A DNA stretch of 64,000 nucleotides from Bactericera cockerelli (GCA_024516035.1 CM044962.1:4650131-4714130), one strand, 5' to 3'; positions 1 through 11,158 are shown, numbered from the stretch's first letter. Numbers and translations: made by a program. Notes: generated by a model from the letters alone, not told the origin.

Positions 1-187
1 TCACCGAAATTAAGCAACGTCCAGCGACGTGAAGACTTCGTGATGCTGGCATTCCGGCCAAACCCAGGCTGGGTGAGAGTAATGTGCGTAGCAGGTTTGT
101 AAGTTTTCTCCGAATGGAGGCTAACACCCCCGTCGGGATATGACCATGCAGTTGAAAGCGACGTAAACCCAAAATTAAAAAAAAAAC
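1..187 (+). repeat. SINE-H copy, 5S rRNA-derived, cut by window edge
   Basis: The first bases (TCACCGAAATTAAGCAACGTC) are the internal-promoter region of a 5S rRNA gene. They are followed by a central block (ACCCAGGCTGGGTGAG, then GAATGGAGG and ACCCCCGTC), the 3' block GTTGAAAGCGACGT and an A-tail. The same order recurs at 15264, 28913 and 58856. The true 5' end lies outside the window. Confidence 0.85.
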
Positions 188-703
188 TATTCACAGGATT
201 ATCGATATGAAAATATCCTAGGTGAGGTCGGGAAATACTTATCATTGTAGACATGCAAGGTAGTAGTAACACTATAGAAATATCTATGTAATCTGACAAC
301 TATTTTGCTTAAGATATGAATGTGATGGTACTACCATCTACCATCACATGGTAGTATAGTGGTTGCTCAGTGGTTAAGAGCATTGGTTAGTATAAAGTCG
401 TGATTGTCGTGAAATACCAATGAAGATTTTATGTTTTTTTTTTACTGAAGATATCAGAAAATACTTCTTTAGTAAAAAGTTATTTTGTATATTTTTTTTT
501 TTTTTTTGAAGTTATTTGGAAATTGGTTTGTTTTTTTCTCACAACACATAAAACACTTTTCCAAGGACATCGTGATGAGATGGTTAATTTCACCATCAAG
601 ACTCTCCTACAATTGATTAATTTTCCCTCATCAATAAAATATCGATTCATTAACATAACCTAATTTGTTCTGGGCAGCTTTGTGCTTTGCCCTCATTAGA
701 TTT
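188..703. other. No gene seen; SINE-F head fragment at about 365-400
   Basis: AT-rich sequence with T-runs near 430 and 490. A short stretch at 365-400 (GCTCAGTGGTTAAGAGCATT) matches the tRNA-like head of SINE-F. Nothing else is recognisable. Confidence 0.5.
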
Positions 704-867
704 ATATCCCCCAAAAAACACTACGTGTAAAAATAGTCGTCAAGTGTTGGAATGATTAAAAAGAACTGATATCAAAAACGTCAATTTTCTATGTTTGAAG
801 GAATTATTTTAATTCCTTGATAATTCAACCAAAATAATAGCCTCACAACAACAATACACCTTTGAGC

Positions 868-1082
868 TGTTGGTTTATGTTAAATAACAAAACACAGAGA
901 TGCAGTTTAGTCTGATAAGTAACATATTTTATTGGAGTACAGATATTACAAAAGGTTTTACAGCAAAAGATTCAAAAGGCAAAACGTCAAGAACAGATCA
1001 CACATTCTTAATAACAAAAAGACAAGAGGGAAAAATGAAAATATAAAACCAGTGTTGTCAAGTTTCATTTTGTTCCCCAACA
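868..1082 (-). repeat. 3' LTR of the copia element
   Basis: 215 bp beginning TGTTGG and ending CCAACA; one substitution relative to the other LTR. The 5-bp target duplicate TGAGC lies just outside it. Confidence 0.95.
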
Positions 1083-1091
1083 CTCCTCCTC
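1083..1091 (-). promoter_or_regulatory. Polypurine tract of the copia element
   Basis: Read on the minus strand this is GAGGAGGAG, immediately next to the 3' LTR, the expected place for the plus-strand DNA primer. Confidence 0.85.
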
Positions 1092-1333
1092 AAAATGAAA
1101 ATATGAATCACCCTGTAGATACTAATACTAATGATTCACCCTGTATATACTCAAAAAAATATAAATTCACAGAACAACTTAACTATTAATGTAAAACAAA
1201 ACGCAAATAAAACTGACCCCTTAAAATGATCCATACAGTACAAAATGATTAAAAATATTACAATACAAATGTAGAGAAAAATTACAAACAATTACAAAAT
1301 TATCAACATTAGGCATAATAAACACATGGATAA

Positions 1334-2286
1334 TTAACATAATTCCTGAACACCCAATAGGTTTCTTAACTTTATAAAGCTGTCTTTAGAAAGGGCTTTA
1401 GTAAGAATATCAGCTGTTTGATTCTTACTATCTATGTACATTAAATTTAATTCCTTAGATGTAACCTTGTCACAGATAAATCTATACTTAATATCAATAT
1501 GCTTCACTCGCTTATTGTTTCCTGGATTCTTAATTATGTTAATGCACCCTTGATTATCTTCAAAAACATTGAATACATTTAAATTTACATGTAAATCATT
1601 AATTATTTTTCCCAACCACAAGCCTTCCTGAATACTAGAACAAAGGGCAACAATTTCTGACTCAGTACTAGACAATGATACACAAACTTGCTTTCTAGTT
1701 GACCAGGATAATATGTCATGATTTAACTTATACAGATAACCAGATACTGATTTCCTGTCTACTTTATCCCCTGCCCAATCAGAGTCAACAAAACAGTTTA
1801 ACTCACAATGGTTTTGTCTGGTATAAATTAACCCATAGTTTACAGTTCCTCTCAAATATCTTAAAATACCTTTAAGTTGAAACCACAATTCATCAGTAAA
1901 ACAATTCTGATATCTTGAGAAATAATTTACAGAATAAGATAGATCAGGGCGAGTTCCCAACATAAGGTACATAAGTGAACCTAATAACTCTTTATACGGT
2001 TTATCACAAGTTTGATTATTGTTTACAGAAGGTACAAAGTTATAGTTAGGATCTAAAGGTATATTTCTAGGTGTACATTCAGTCATATTAAATTTAGACA
2101 GCAACTTCTCAGTATATCTCTGTTGAGATAATTTCAAATATCCCTTTTCCAAATCATAATCTATTTCAATACCCAGAAAGTATTTTAAAATACCTTTATC
2201 CTTAATTTTAAAAGTATTTTTCAGTTCATTCCTAACAAAATCTAGTAAGTTTTGATCATCACTTGCTACAATAATGTCATCTACAA
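1334..2286 (-). pseudogene. Copia pol, C-terminal part: RT remainder and RNase H
   Basis: This frame carries the rest of the reverse transcriptase from just after the catalytic aspartate region (including an LGIEID-type stretch) and then a copia RNase H with FVDSDWAGD, SVSGY and SLSSTESE motifs, ending in the normal stop at 1334. It is out of frame with the upstream gag-pol frame because of a small insertion near 2287-2296. There is no separate start codon of its own, so it is the severed tail of a single polyprotein, not an independent gene. Confidence 0.9.
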
Positions 2287-5229
2287 TTCTACATACAACA
2301 ATAAATAAACAAATTTACCATTATGTTGCTTAGAATAAAGACAAGTGTCATTTTCTGACATTACAAACCCAATTTTAACCATGAAATTATTAAATTCATT
2401 ATTCCAACATTTAGCAGCCTGTTTCAAACCATACAATGATTTATTCAATTTAAGAACTTTCCCTTTTTCAACATTTAATCCTTTAGGAGGATACATAAAG
2501 ACATCTTCATTTAATTTCCCATTTAAAAATGCTGTCTTTACATCATATTGTTCAAACTTGTACATTTTACAATTTCCTACAGATAACAAAGTTCTAATTG
2601 TAGACATTTTGGCTACTGGAGAATACAACTCATCATAATTGTAGCTATCTTGACTTTGAGCAAATCCTCTGATAACCAATCTAGCTTTGTATTGATTTAC
2701 TTCCTCAGATTCATGATCCTTATAGGTGAATACCCACTTAGAGTCTAGGATAGATTTCTTATTAGACACTGTTCCAATATCAACAATTTCCCATGTCTTA
2801 TTTTCACTAATAGACAAAAGCTCTCTTTCTATAGCTTTCTCCCAATCAAGTTTATTTTCCCTTAGCATAGCATCATTGTAAGATGTTGGAACATTATCTA
2901 GAAAACTAAAAGCATTGTAAACTAAGTAAAGCTCATAATCTTGAAAATGTTTAGGTACTTTTCTAACTCTCTCAGTACTCTCAATATTTTCTGTTTCAGT
3001 ATTTACTGTTTCTTCTTCTTCTAATGTCTCTTTATTCTCTTTACAATCAACACTTTTATTTAAAGACTTAAAATATAATTCATTTTCATTAAAAATTACA
3101 TTTCTAGAAACCACAATCTTTTCTTTGGATATATTCCAAAGTCTATAACCAGTAAAGGAATAACCAAGTAAGACACATTTTTCACTCTTAAAATCTAATT
3201 TAGATCTTAACTCGTCAGGCACATGAGCATAGGCAGTACAGCCAAATACTCTTAAATTACTCAAACTAGGTTTAACATTATACCACATTTCTGCTGGTGT
3301 CTTGTCCCTCAAATAATTAGTAGGACTTCTATTTAGAAGGTAGGTAGCTGTATACAAAATTTCACTCCAAAAATATTTAGGTACCCCACTTTCTGAAATC
3401 ATGGTTCTCATTCTTTCAACCAATGTACGATTTAACCTCTCAGATTTACCATTAAGTTCAGGAGTATATGCTGTTGTATAATCTAAAATAATACCTTCAT
3501 TTGAACAAAAAGATTTGAATTCATGACTACTGAATTCCCCACCATTATCACATCTCAATTTGTGTACTTTTACATTGAATTTATTATGTACCAACTTGAC
3601 ATATTCTTTAAACTTACTAAGAACTTCATTCTTTGATTTTATACAGTAAACCATAACAAAATGAGTAAACTCATCCATAAAAGTGACAAAATATTTACTA
3701 CCATCATATGAGATTGGACTAATTGGACCACATACATCCGAATGGATGATTTCCAATGGTCTAGTTGATCTAGTCCTAGTACCAAAAGGTAACCGGCATT
3801 GCTTGCCTTCAATACAACTTTGACATAGATCTAATGTTTCATTGAGTATGTTAGTATTGATACCATTAGCTAAATTTTTCTTTACTAATTTCTTTAAATT
3901 AGCTTCACCCAAATGACCCAACCTGGCATGCCAAAGTTTAATATTTTCTTCAGTATGATTGGCATAACATTCTGAATTGTCAAAATACAATTTCAATTTA
4001 TACAAGGTATCTCTGAAACCTTCAGCTATCAATTTACCATGAAGATAAATATTTACCTTCCCTGACTCAAATATCAACTTATGACCTAATTTTTCAAGTC
4101 TTTTAACAGATAATAAATTTTGTTTAAGCTCGGGAACATACAAAACATTTTGAAGTTTACATTTTACAAAATTATTATTAACAAAAACAAAACAATGAAT
4201 ATTACCTATACCTACTGCTTGCATATATTCATTACTCTTAGCTACAGCTATATTTATAGGTTCTTTCAAAGTTACATAATTATAAAAATAATCAATATTA
4301 TTACAAATATGGTCAGTACAACCAGAATCAATGATGAACTCTGTTGGAACATTAACATCTCCTGCAGTCAATAGACATATTCCATCATTCATTTGGAAAC
4401 CACTGCTAGAATCTTCATTCACAGGATCAGGACTCACAAAATTGCTTGCTGAATTATTAGCATGACTCTGCAACTTACACACATTACTCTTGTGTCCACT
4501 TTTACCGCACTTGAAACACTTAATTTCCTTTCCAGACTTGCAATCACTTCTTTTGTGACCCTTTTTACCACACTTGTAACATTTGATCTGAAATGCTGCA
4601 AAGGACTGAGGATGATGAGAATGAGATTGTACATCTTTAAAGTTTTTCAATTTCAGCTCTTCATTAAGCAACCGACTTTTAACAAAGTCCAATGTTATAT
4701 CTTCTTTACTCACCAAAGTTTCTATACTTGTAACTAAATTATCATAAGACTTTGGAAGAGACAATAGGAGGTTACACACTAACTCCTTCTCAGTAGGTTT
4801 TATGTCATTTCTAGCTAATTGTCTAACTAGACTGTCAAACTCTTCTAAATGAACACTCATTTCTTGAGACTCTGGCTTATATTTCAAATTAGCTAGCTTC
4901 TTTTTCAACAATATGGATTCAGACAAACTTGTTCTTAAAAACCTTTGACTTAAAATGCTCACCATCTGATGTGCTGTCTCACATTCTGACACAACTTCCA
5001 ATACATTGTCAGCTAAACTCTGGATAATAATAGACTTAGCCTTCACATCCTTCTTGGTGAACTTTTGCTTGTCCTTGATCGGCTTTTCTCCTCCTTGATC
5101 TTGCACCTCAATTGCCTCAGAGCACTCATTTTCCTCTAATGCAACCTTTACTCTGAACAGCCACTTGCCAAAATCTGCATTACCTCCAATAAATGGAACG
5201 ATTCCATACTTATTTACCACAGACATCAT
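2281..5229 (-). pseudogene. Copia gag-pol: gag, protease, integrase, RT N-terminal part
   Basis: A long open frame that runs further upstream to 5292 without ATG; the first ATG is at 5229, so that start is preferred. With residues numbered from 5292, two CCHC zinc knuckles lie at 238-251 and 259-272 and the aspartic protease DSG at 322-324. The integrase zinc site has H456, H460, C490 and C493, and the integrase triad is D519, D582 and E618 (35 residues between the last two). RT motifs KARLVIRGFAQ and YDVKTAFLNG follow. The frame stops at 2281, immediately after the first half of the RT catalytic motif, because of about eight extra bases. The gag, protease and integrase parts look intact; RT and RNase H cannot be made from this copy by normal translation. 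Confidence 0.92.
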
Positions 5230-5302
5230 GAGATCCCACACACCACACTGTACCAAAATTCCAGTACCCAGTGCAAATTCCAGGACTCTCAAACACGACT
5301 GA

Positions 5303-5316
5303 CTGGGCCCATAACC
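5303..5316 (-). promoter_or_regulatory. Primer-binding site: half initiator-Met tRNA
   Basis: The plus strand reads CTGGGCCCATAACC next to the 5' LTR, which is the anticodon-arm sequence of insect initiator Met tRNA (CAU anticodon included). The element therefore pairs with an internally cleaved tRNA half, as described for Drosophila copia, rather than with a tRNA 3' end. Confidence 0.85.
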
Positions 5317-5531
5317 TGTTGGTTTATGTTAAATAACAAAACACAGAGATGCAGTTTAGTCTGATAAGTAACATATTTTATTGGAGTACAGATATTACAA
5401 AAGGTTTTACAGCAAAAGATTCAAAAGGCAAAACGTCAAGAACAGATCACACATTCTTAATAACAAAAAGACAAGCGGGAAAAATGAAAATATAAAACCA
5501 GTGTTGTCAAGTTTCATTTTGTTCCCCAACA
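5317..5531 (-). repeat. 5' LTR of the copia element
   Basis: 215 bp with TGTTGG/CCAACA ends, next to the primer-binding site, followed by target duplicate TGAGC at 5532-5536. Confidence 0.95.
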
Positions 5532-5973
5532 TGAGCAAACTTCGATTTGGTATTTTGAGAATTTAACCAAAAAATAGCCACACAACAAAACAATGCTCTT
5601 GTAAGAACAATGGTTCTGTAATTATGCAACATTATTCTTACAAGAGCATTGTTTTGTTGTGTGGCTATTTTTTGGTTAAATTCTCAAAATACCAAATCGA
5701 AGTTTGCTCAAAGGTGTATTGTTGTTGTGAGGCTATTATTTTGGTTGAATTATCAAGGAATTAAAATAATTCCTTCAAACATAGAAAATTGACGTTTTTG
5801 ATATCAGTTCTTTTTAATCATTCCAACACTTGACGACTATTTTTACACGTAGTGTTTTTTGGGGGATATCACTACTTTTTGATTTAATTGATTTTCCTCT
5901 GGTAGATGAAAGAAAATCTAATCAACAGATAATATCGAAACAATTAAGTACCTCTCTCTGCTGTACCCAGTTC

Positions 5974-6454
5974 TAGAGATGGGTATTTAGGTAATATTGT
6001 AATTGTAATACCGAGTATTTCATGGAACCGGTACCCGGTATCGTACCCGGCCTCAGTGTGTAATACCAAGTATTTAATAGAACCGGTACCCGGCTACTAC
6101 GTACGATACGTCGGTACTCGGTCCCGGTGTATAATACCGAGTATTTCATAAAACCGGTACCCAGTACGGTACGCGGATCCGGTGTGTTATACCGACTACT
6201 GAGTATTTCAAAGAATCGGTACCCGGTTCCGGTACTCGATATACGAGTATAATAATCGGTTCTTGTACCATTGTAAGTGATTGTACCATTATGATACGAA
6301 TCACGCACAACGCATTAAAGAAAAACAAAGCTTTCGAGAATACAATTATTTTTTTCATGTAATTGATTACTCTATAAATAAGAACCAGTACATACTAATT
6401 ACTCTCAAGAACCGGTACTTTTTTGAGTAAAGTAATTACTCGTACCCATCTCTA
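5974..6454. mobile_element. hAT-like MITE with internal tandem repeats
   Basis: The ends are inverted: TAGAGATGGGTA at 5974 and its complement ending at 6454. TAGAGATGGG-type termini are typical of hAT elements. No 8-bp target duplicate is visible (left CCCAGTTC, right CAATAAGT), so either one flank has changed or the superfamily call is wrong. No ORF. Confidence 0.6.
6006..6245. repeat. Degenerate tandem repeat inside the hAT-like MITE
   Basis: Four units start near 6006, 6061, 6131 and 6186. Each contains AATACC(G/A)AGTATTT, then a GAACCGGTACCCGG-type palindromic block. The units alternate between about 55 and 70 bp and are diverged from each other. Confidence 0.7.
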
Positions 6455-6520
6455 CAATAAGTACATTAGGTAATGATCGACTCTCGCCTGAGGGCTATTT
6501 TTTTATTTATATTTATATTA

Positions 6521-6826
6521 TACAGGGCATACATAAAGTCTCACCCAGGCCTGGGTTTCTCGAAAACGACTCAAAATATCAAAAAACGCAAAAACCCTTA
6601 TTCCTTTATTTTTAAGAGGATTAATTTTCAGCCAAAAATAAAATTTGCCTACACGGCCCCAGTCAGGCTGGACATGGACCAACTTTAAAATCTTAAATAA
6701 AATGATATGTCTTGTGACATATTGTTTTAAAGGTCTCATTAAGAGAATTTCATTACAATAAATTTCAGTGAATTATACAACTTGCCGTTCATGAGATAGA
6801 GTCGGACGTCCTAATATCCATAGATT
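6521..6826. mobile_element. LIR-1 copy 1, truncated single arm
   Basis: Starts TACAGGGC and follows the arm sequence of the full foldback elements at 26131 and 44074 (TCTCACCCAGGCC, then CGAAAACGACTCA, GGCCCCAGTCAGGCTGG, GTCGGACGTCCT). It ends before the loop, so the second arm is missing. It is more diverged than the other two copies. Confidence 0.85.
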
Positions 6827-6835
6827 TTTTTAAGA

Positions 6836-6937
6836 GATTGGGTGGAAGAGATTGCCACAGGCAATAACCCCGCCCTTTAGGTAGGACATGTGTTATTTCT
6901 TTTTACTTATATATTTTGGCATTTGTTTTTTTTTTTT
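6836..6937 (+). repeat. LINE 3'-end fragment (GGTGGAAGAGATTGCC family)
   Basis: Contains GGTGGAAGAGATTGCC, then GGCAATAACCCCGCCCTTTAG and GTAGGACATGTG, ending near a T-run. The same segment occurs at 27026, 40230, 42825 and 56640. The copies at 40230 and 56640 end in TAA/AAT-type repeats, as LINE 3' ends do. LINE origin is inferred; no RT frame is attached. Confidence 0.6.
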
Positions 6938-6944
6938 CTCTAAA

Positions 6945-7142
6945 CACGTGAGTCTGGAATCACAGCCCTACCCAGGCTGGGTGAGGTAAATGTAGGTAGC
7001 TGGAACGATTCCCAGCGAATGGAGGGTAAAACCCTCCGTCCTCACTAGTTCAAATCAGGACGTTAAAACCAAATACAATCAACTGGTCACCATCGTTTTA
7101 AAATGAGGTTGGTGTGATAATTGGTGCTTATTTTGTGGAACT
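6945..7142 (+). repeat. SINE-G copy, 5'-truncated
   Basis: Carries the central domain (TACCCAGGCTGGGTGAGG, GAATGGAGGGTAAAACCC) and the SINE-G 3' region (CAAATCAGGACGTTAAAA, AACTGGTCAC, GTGATAATTGGTGCTT). It lacks the tRNA-like head seen at 21881 and 38037. Confidence 0.85.
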
Positions 7143-9394
7143 TAAACTAGTATATAATAATGAAGAAAAAAACATACCTATTTAATCATAAAATCTATTA
7201 CCAAAAATTAATTAATAATCAACTAGTTTAACCTTGTATTGAAAAATTAGTAATGAACTCGTTAAAAAACGGACAACTCTGTTTCGTGGCTTTGTTTACA
7301 ATACAATTTTAATTATATTATGTACCTGTTGTACCTATACGTACAATACGTACATACATGGTAGGTAGATGGAAATTCGATCTTGGTAAAATAAAGAGGG
7401 AAATGAAAGTGCCAAGTATTATTGTATGTTCCGAAATTGCCTCTTACTATGGCTCTAAAAAATGTTGACCCATATATTTGCCTAACTTCGAGTTGCTAAA
7501 CATGGTGTCATTTCAGCATAATCAGTAGATATAAACAGAAGAAGCGAGAAATTATACTAGATATAGATACATTTAATAATTATAAATTAATAGGCAAGCA
7601 TATATCCTGAAAATACCCTGAAAATTTCAGCTCGATTGGACAAAAAATGCAACTTATATCACGTTACATACAAAGTTGATCGAGTTAAACCATACTCACT
7701 TCGTTCGAAATTAAACGGTCATAGGAGGTTGACTCAAACAAGCAACTACTGTTTTTTTTTTCTCACGAGAATACCGGACATGCAAAGTACAGAGTAAAAA
7801 AAAATCTACCTAGCCGGGATTCGAACCCAGGTCACCTTGCAAACTTTGTGTTTTACCTACACCAGTCGACGACCACAGAGACTGCTTAATACATAATATT
7901 TTATTATAGGTATTTATCATTAAATCTACATTAATCAATATTTTTGCCTCTTACTGGCCAATATTTTATACACTTCTCATAATATACATAGACCTAGTTT
8001 ACCTCTTGATGTAGAAATCTTTGAATGAAGTTATAAAAATATGTTATTATTCTCTTCCTGATTAACTGGACTGTTGGCAGCTTGGATGAAGCAAAGACGA
8101 TTGAATCTCACCCTTCTTTTAAGTTCTATGTGAGGCGAAGTTTTTTTTGTTACTCTCATAAATAAAAATCAGTTTTTTCTTTTTATGTCTCACACTGTCG
8201 CTGATTTTTCTAAAATTTTATTTACATCGTAGTATAATTTTGTGTAATTAGACCTTTAGTAAGAACCTTCAGTCATCCACGTGGGATAATTAGGCGTGGC
8301 TCCAGGGTTCGTTATAGATATTCCTTTAGAGAGCTTTAAATAGTTTTCTACTTGTTTCAACCATCTGAAATTAAGTGATCTAATTCCCTTTAACTAGACC
8401 TTTCTAAAAACACCAAAAATACATCTCTAGGATAACAATAGACGGCTCTGGGCTCCATAATAAGTATGCCTTTCAAAGGCTATAACTCAAGTTTGGTTTA
8501 GTGTAATACTTTGGTTATATTTTTATATTTTTTCCTATGATAAGGCCTTTCAAAAAATACTACAATCGCAGCTCCAAGATAACCAGGGGCGGCTCTGTGC
8601 AACTTTTCGGTTTTATTTTAGAAGGCTATATCTCCTATCCTATAAAAAATAAATACTTGAAACTATAAAAGGTATGCAGAAATAAAAATTCCCTATCCAA
8701 AAACGTAGCTCACGTCTTTCCACGATAAGCACACGTTGCTGTACCCTTGACAGAAAATTGGTCTGAAAAAAAAACCCGTATGAATAATTTCATGAAATTC
8801 AAGATTTTACGCGTGGCCAGAAAACGACTTTAACTATACGTAGGAACCTCGCGCTTTCGTGAAACACAATCTATTTTTGCGTCTCATTACGAATTTTAAA
8901 TAAAAATTGATAAAAGTTAGCGGGAAGTGGGCGAAAACAATAAAACAAAATACATATAAACTCTGTTTCGTGTTAATATAGGCCGGTTGGCTGGCGCTAC
9001 TTGACGAGCGCTCGCCTACCGGCGAGCTTGATTATTGTTTTCAAGCAAGGTGCCCACGAGGTCTTCATGTTTTGGTTTGAATTTTATATTTGATTGTTCT
9101 GCTGCGCTCTAGCGGACAACTAATGAAACTTCACCATTATTTCACATTTGTAGAGAACACGATTTTATGAAATGAAGTATCTACATAATTATTAAATTTA
9201 ACCATTAATTACAATACTATAAATATGTACCTAATATTCACGAATACAGCGAGTTTTGTGTATCTGTTTGGAGGGTTAGGACTGTTTGATAATTAATTTA
9301 ACTATTTTTAATAAAGCCTACTCCATATTCCATATGAAATTTCATCATAGTTTAAGAGAAAATAAACAGGTAGTAATTTAAATAATTAAAAGTG
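7143..9394. other. No gene seen; one SINE-E remnant
   Basis: AT-rich sequence without a convincing ORF. Between about 8280 and 8700 there are loosely repeated phrases (GACCTTTCTAAAAA, CCTTTCAAAAAATA, GGCGGCTCTG), possibly a decayed foldback element. SINE-E remains are at 7755-7880. Confidence 0.5.
7755..7880 (-). repeat. SINE-E remnant
   Basis: On the minus strand it has GTGACCTGGGTTCGAATCCC (box B region), then a CTCTGTACTTTGCATGTCCG stretch and CTCGTGAGAAAA, in the order of the better copies at 36602 and 55650. Confidence 0.65.
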
Positions 9395-9655
9395 TTTCTT
9401 TGTGTTTTATTATATCACAATAGGACTTTTCTGTATCATTAATATGCCAATAATTATATTTTTATTAATTTTTTGCCTAGAATTCCACCACTGGTCAATG
9501 CTCACATTAATAATATGTACATTTTTCCTCATGAGGTATGAGTAGACCCCAAACATCCAAGTAAAGAGCAGAAAAATCCTGCCTGTTGGGGATTGAACCC
9601 AAGTCACCATGCATGCAATGCCGAGTGCCCTAAGTCACTTGGCCACTGTGACTAC
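9395..9655 (-). repeat. SINE-E copy
   Basis: Nearly full length. It has the tRNA-like head (CAGTGGCCAAGTGACTTAGG, box B GGTTCAATCCCC), the body with CTCATACCTCATGAGGAAAA, the CAGTGG piece and the 3' end with ATATAATAAAACACAAAGAAA. Confidence 0.85.
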
Positions 9656-9856
9656 AACCTAATATTTGAAATATTACCTACCCTTCTTGTACTGTGTGAT
9701 TGAGACTTTGATTTATTTTAGCAGTCACTTCAGTACCATTAATATGGCATGCTTTCAAATAAAGGAGAATAATTTCACAATTTTCAGGATTACTAGGCTA
9801 CCTCTAAGACCAAATGACTAGATACCTACAGAGACAAACATAAGATCTCACATCAT

Positions 9857-9862
9857 TTTATT
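9857..9862 (-). promoter_or_regulatory. Candidate polyadenylation signal of HSPBP1
   Basis: AATAAA on the minus strand about 280 bases beyond the stop codon. It is the closest exact hexamer I could find downstream of the gene; it is untested. Confidence 0.4.
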
Positions 9863-10144
9863 GTTTCATAAGAAATAGGTAATTGGGATAATAAAACAAC
9901 CCAATTTATAAGTATGACAGAATAAGAATTTTGTTTTCATAATTTCTTTCAGTGGTTTTGTCTTTATAATATTACACAAGTTATGTATGCGTGAGTCAGC
10001 TCAAATTTGTACATGTTGGTATATTTGATCAAGGAGTGGTTTTCAATTTGATTGAAGGAAAAAAAATATATGAAATGAAAAGATGGTGTGATCCGTTAAC
10101 TTTTTTTTTAATAGTTATATCCTGTACAAGTATTTTGAATTGCC

Positions 10145-11158
10145 TTATCTGTCTTCATGATCGTCATCACACACATTATCTTCAAACACTTTCCTCAACA
10201 TAACATTGACATACTCAAGCTCATTGAAGTACACTTCATTCCCCGCATGCTTCTCCTTAATGTAGTTCAGTTTGAACCTTAAATTCAACTGTTCCTGCCT
10301 GCACAGCTCTTGAGCGTGGGGTGATTTCCTCACTAATGACACTAACGCAGACAGCAAGTGCTCATTAATCTCCGAGTCACATGCATTGTCTATGTCAATC
10401 AACAGACACATTTGTTCAATGATTCCCATGGAAAAAAGAACATCTTTCACTGTTTCATTGTCTGCACACAGACATGATATCAGAAAGCATGACTTTATCA
10501 CAAGTTTTTCTTGTTTTGACTGCATACATCGTAGCAACACAGAAAAGCCATCTTTCTTGGTAAATTCCTTAAGACACACTTCATTGCCCCGGACCAAACA
10601 AGAGACAGCATGGAGGGATTTCACTCTAACAGGAACACTAGAATCATGTTCAATGCTGGATAGTAATAAGGGTAGAATTTCAGTTTGAATGACAAATTTC
10701 TGACTGAAGGGATTGTTTTGGACAATATCAGCAATGGTCTCAGCTGCTCTCCACCTAAGATCGTCATCAGAACCTTCCAGTAAGTTCCGTACAACAGTGA
10801 GGCCTCCCATCTTAAGGAAGTCATTTGCATAGTCAATACTGCACACATAGTCACTTAGGTTGTCAAGAGCATCTATACATACATCTCTTTGGTGCTGGTT
10901 TTCTCTAAGTGTTTTAATGATGGTGGATAATTCTTCTGCAACATTAACCATCATAGAGTTTAGTGCGTTCAGTAGGAAACCACGATTGACTTCATCCAAA
11001 GGCCCTGCATTAGGGTTGACATCACCTCCAGCTCTTGATCCAGCTTCTACTGCATACCGGAGCAAATCTTGAAGATTTCCTGGCTGCCTGGGTTGTCGCT
11101 GTGGTGGTGCTTCATTGGGTGAATATTCAATAGCAAGGTTTGGTTGATTTGATGAGCC
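10145..11158 (-). CDS. HSPBP1: HSPBP1/Fes1-type Hsp70 nucleotide-exchange factor, exon 2
   Basis: Encodes 337 residues; with exon 1 (13502-13540) the protein is 350 aa, close to the roughly 360 aa of vertebrate HspBP1. The family binds the Hsp70 ATPase domain in the cytosol and releases ADP, adjusting substrate release. Visible landmarks are an NLQDLLRYAVEAGS motif near the N-terminus, the armadillo-type core with LRWRAAETIADIVQNNP, VRVKSLHAVSCLVRG and DGFSVLLRCMQ, and an acidic end (CDDDHEDR). The open frame continues upstream to 11281, but that part is intron plus a duplicated acceptor. The exon start at 11158 follows a TTTCAG acceptor, and codon phase matches exon 1 exactly (phase 0). Exon 1 is 39 nt and the intron is 2,343 bp, bearing a dead LINE and SINE remains. 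The frame is intact, so the gene is probably functional. Confidence 0.93.
   Translation of the reverse strand, partial: GSSNQPNLAIEYSPNEAPPQRQPRQPGNLQDLLRYAVEAGSRAGGDVNPNAGPLDEVNRGFLLNALNSMMVNVAEELSTIIKTLRENQHQRDVCIDALDNLSDYVCSIDYANDFLKMGGLTVVRNLLEGSDDDLRWRAAETIADIVQNNPFSQKFVIQTEILPLLLSSIEHDSSVPVRVKSLHAVSCLVRGNEVCLKEFTKKDGFSVLLRCMQSKQEKLVIKSCFLISCLCADNETVKDVLFSMGIIEQMCLLIDIDNACDSEINEHLLSALVSLVRKSPHAQELCRQEQLNLRFKLNYIKEKHAGNEVYFNELEYVNVMLRKVFEDNVCDDDHEDR

Larger units (their letters stand above)
868..5531 (-). mobile_element. Copia-type (Ty1/copia) LTR retrotransposon, recent insertion
   Basis: A complete 4,664-bp element flanked by a 5-bp target duplication, TGAGC (863-867 and 5532-5536). 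The 215-bp LTRs start TGTTGG and end CCAACA, and differ at one base (A at 1027, C at 5476). A primer-binding site, a polypurine tract and a gag-pol frame in copia order (gag, protease, integrase, RT, RNase H) are all present. The coding frame is broken once, inside the RT active-site region. The near-identical LTRs point to a young copy that could have been mobilised in trans by intact relatives. Confidence 0.95.
704..5869. mobile_element. Perfect hairpin MITE, interrupted by a copia element
   Basis: After removing the copia insertion, the left arm (704-867 plus 5537-5607) and the right arm (5635-5869) are both 235 bp and, by eye, exact reverse complements around a 27-bp loop. The ends read ATATCCCCCAAAAAACAC and its complement. 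If TA is the target site, the TIR starts TCCCCC. Each arm contains two diverged copies of a unit with GGCTATT...TTTTGGTT. There is no ORF, so this is a non-autonomous foldback or MITE; its superfamily is unknown. Confidence 0.85.

Noticed and set aside
10386..11072. Plus-strand frames opposite HSPBP1
   Set aside because: Antisense shadows of exon 2.
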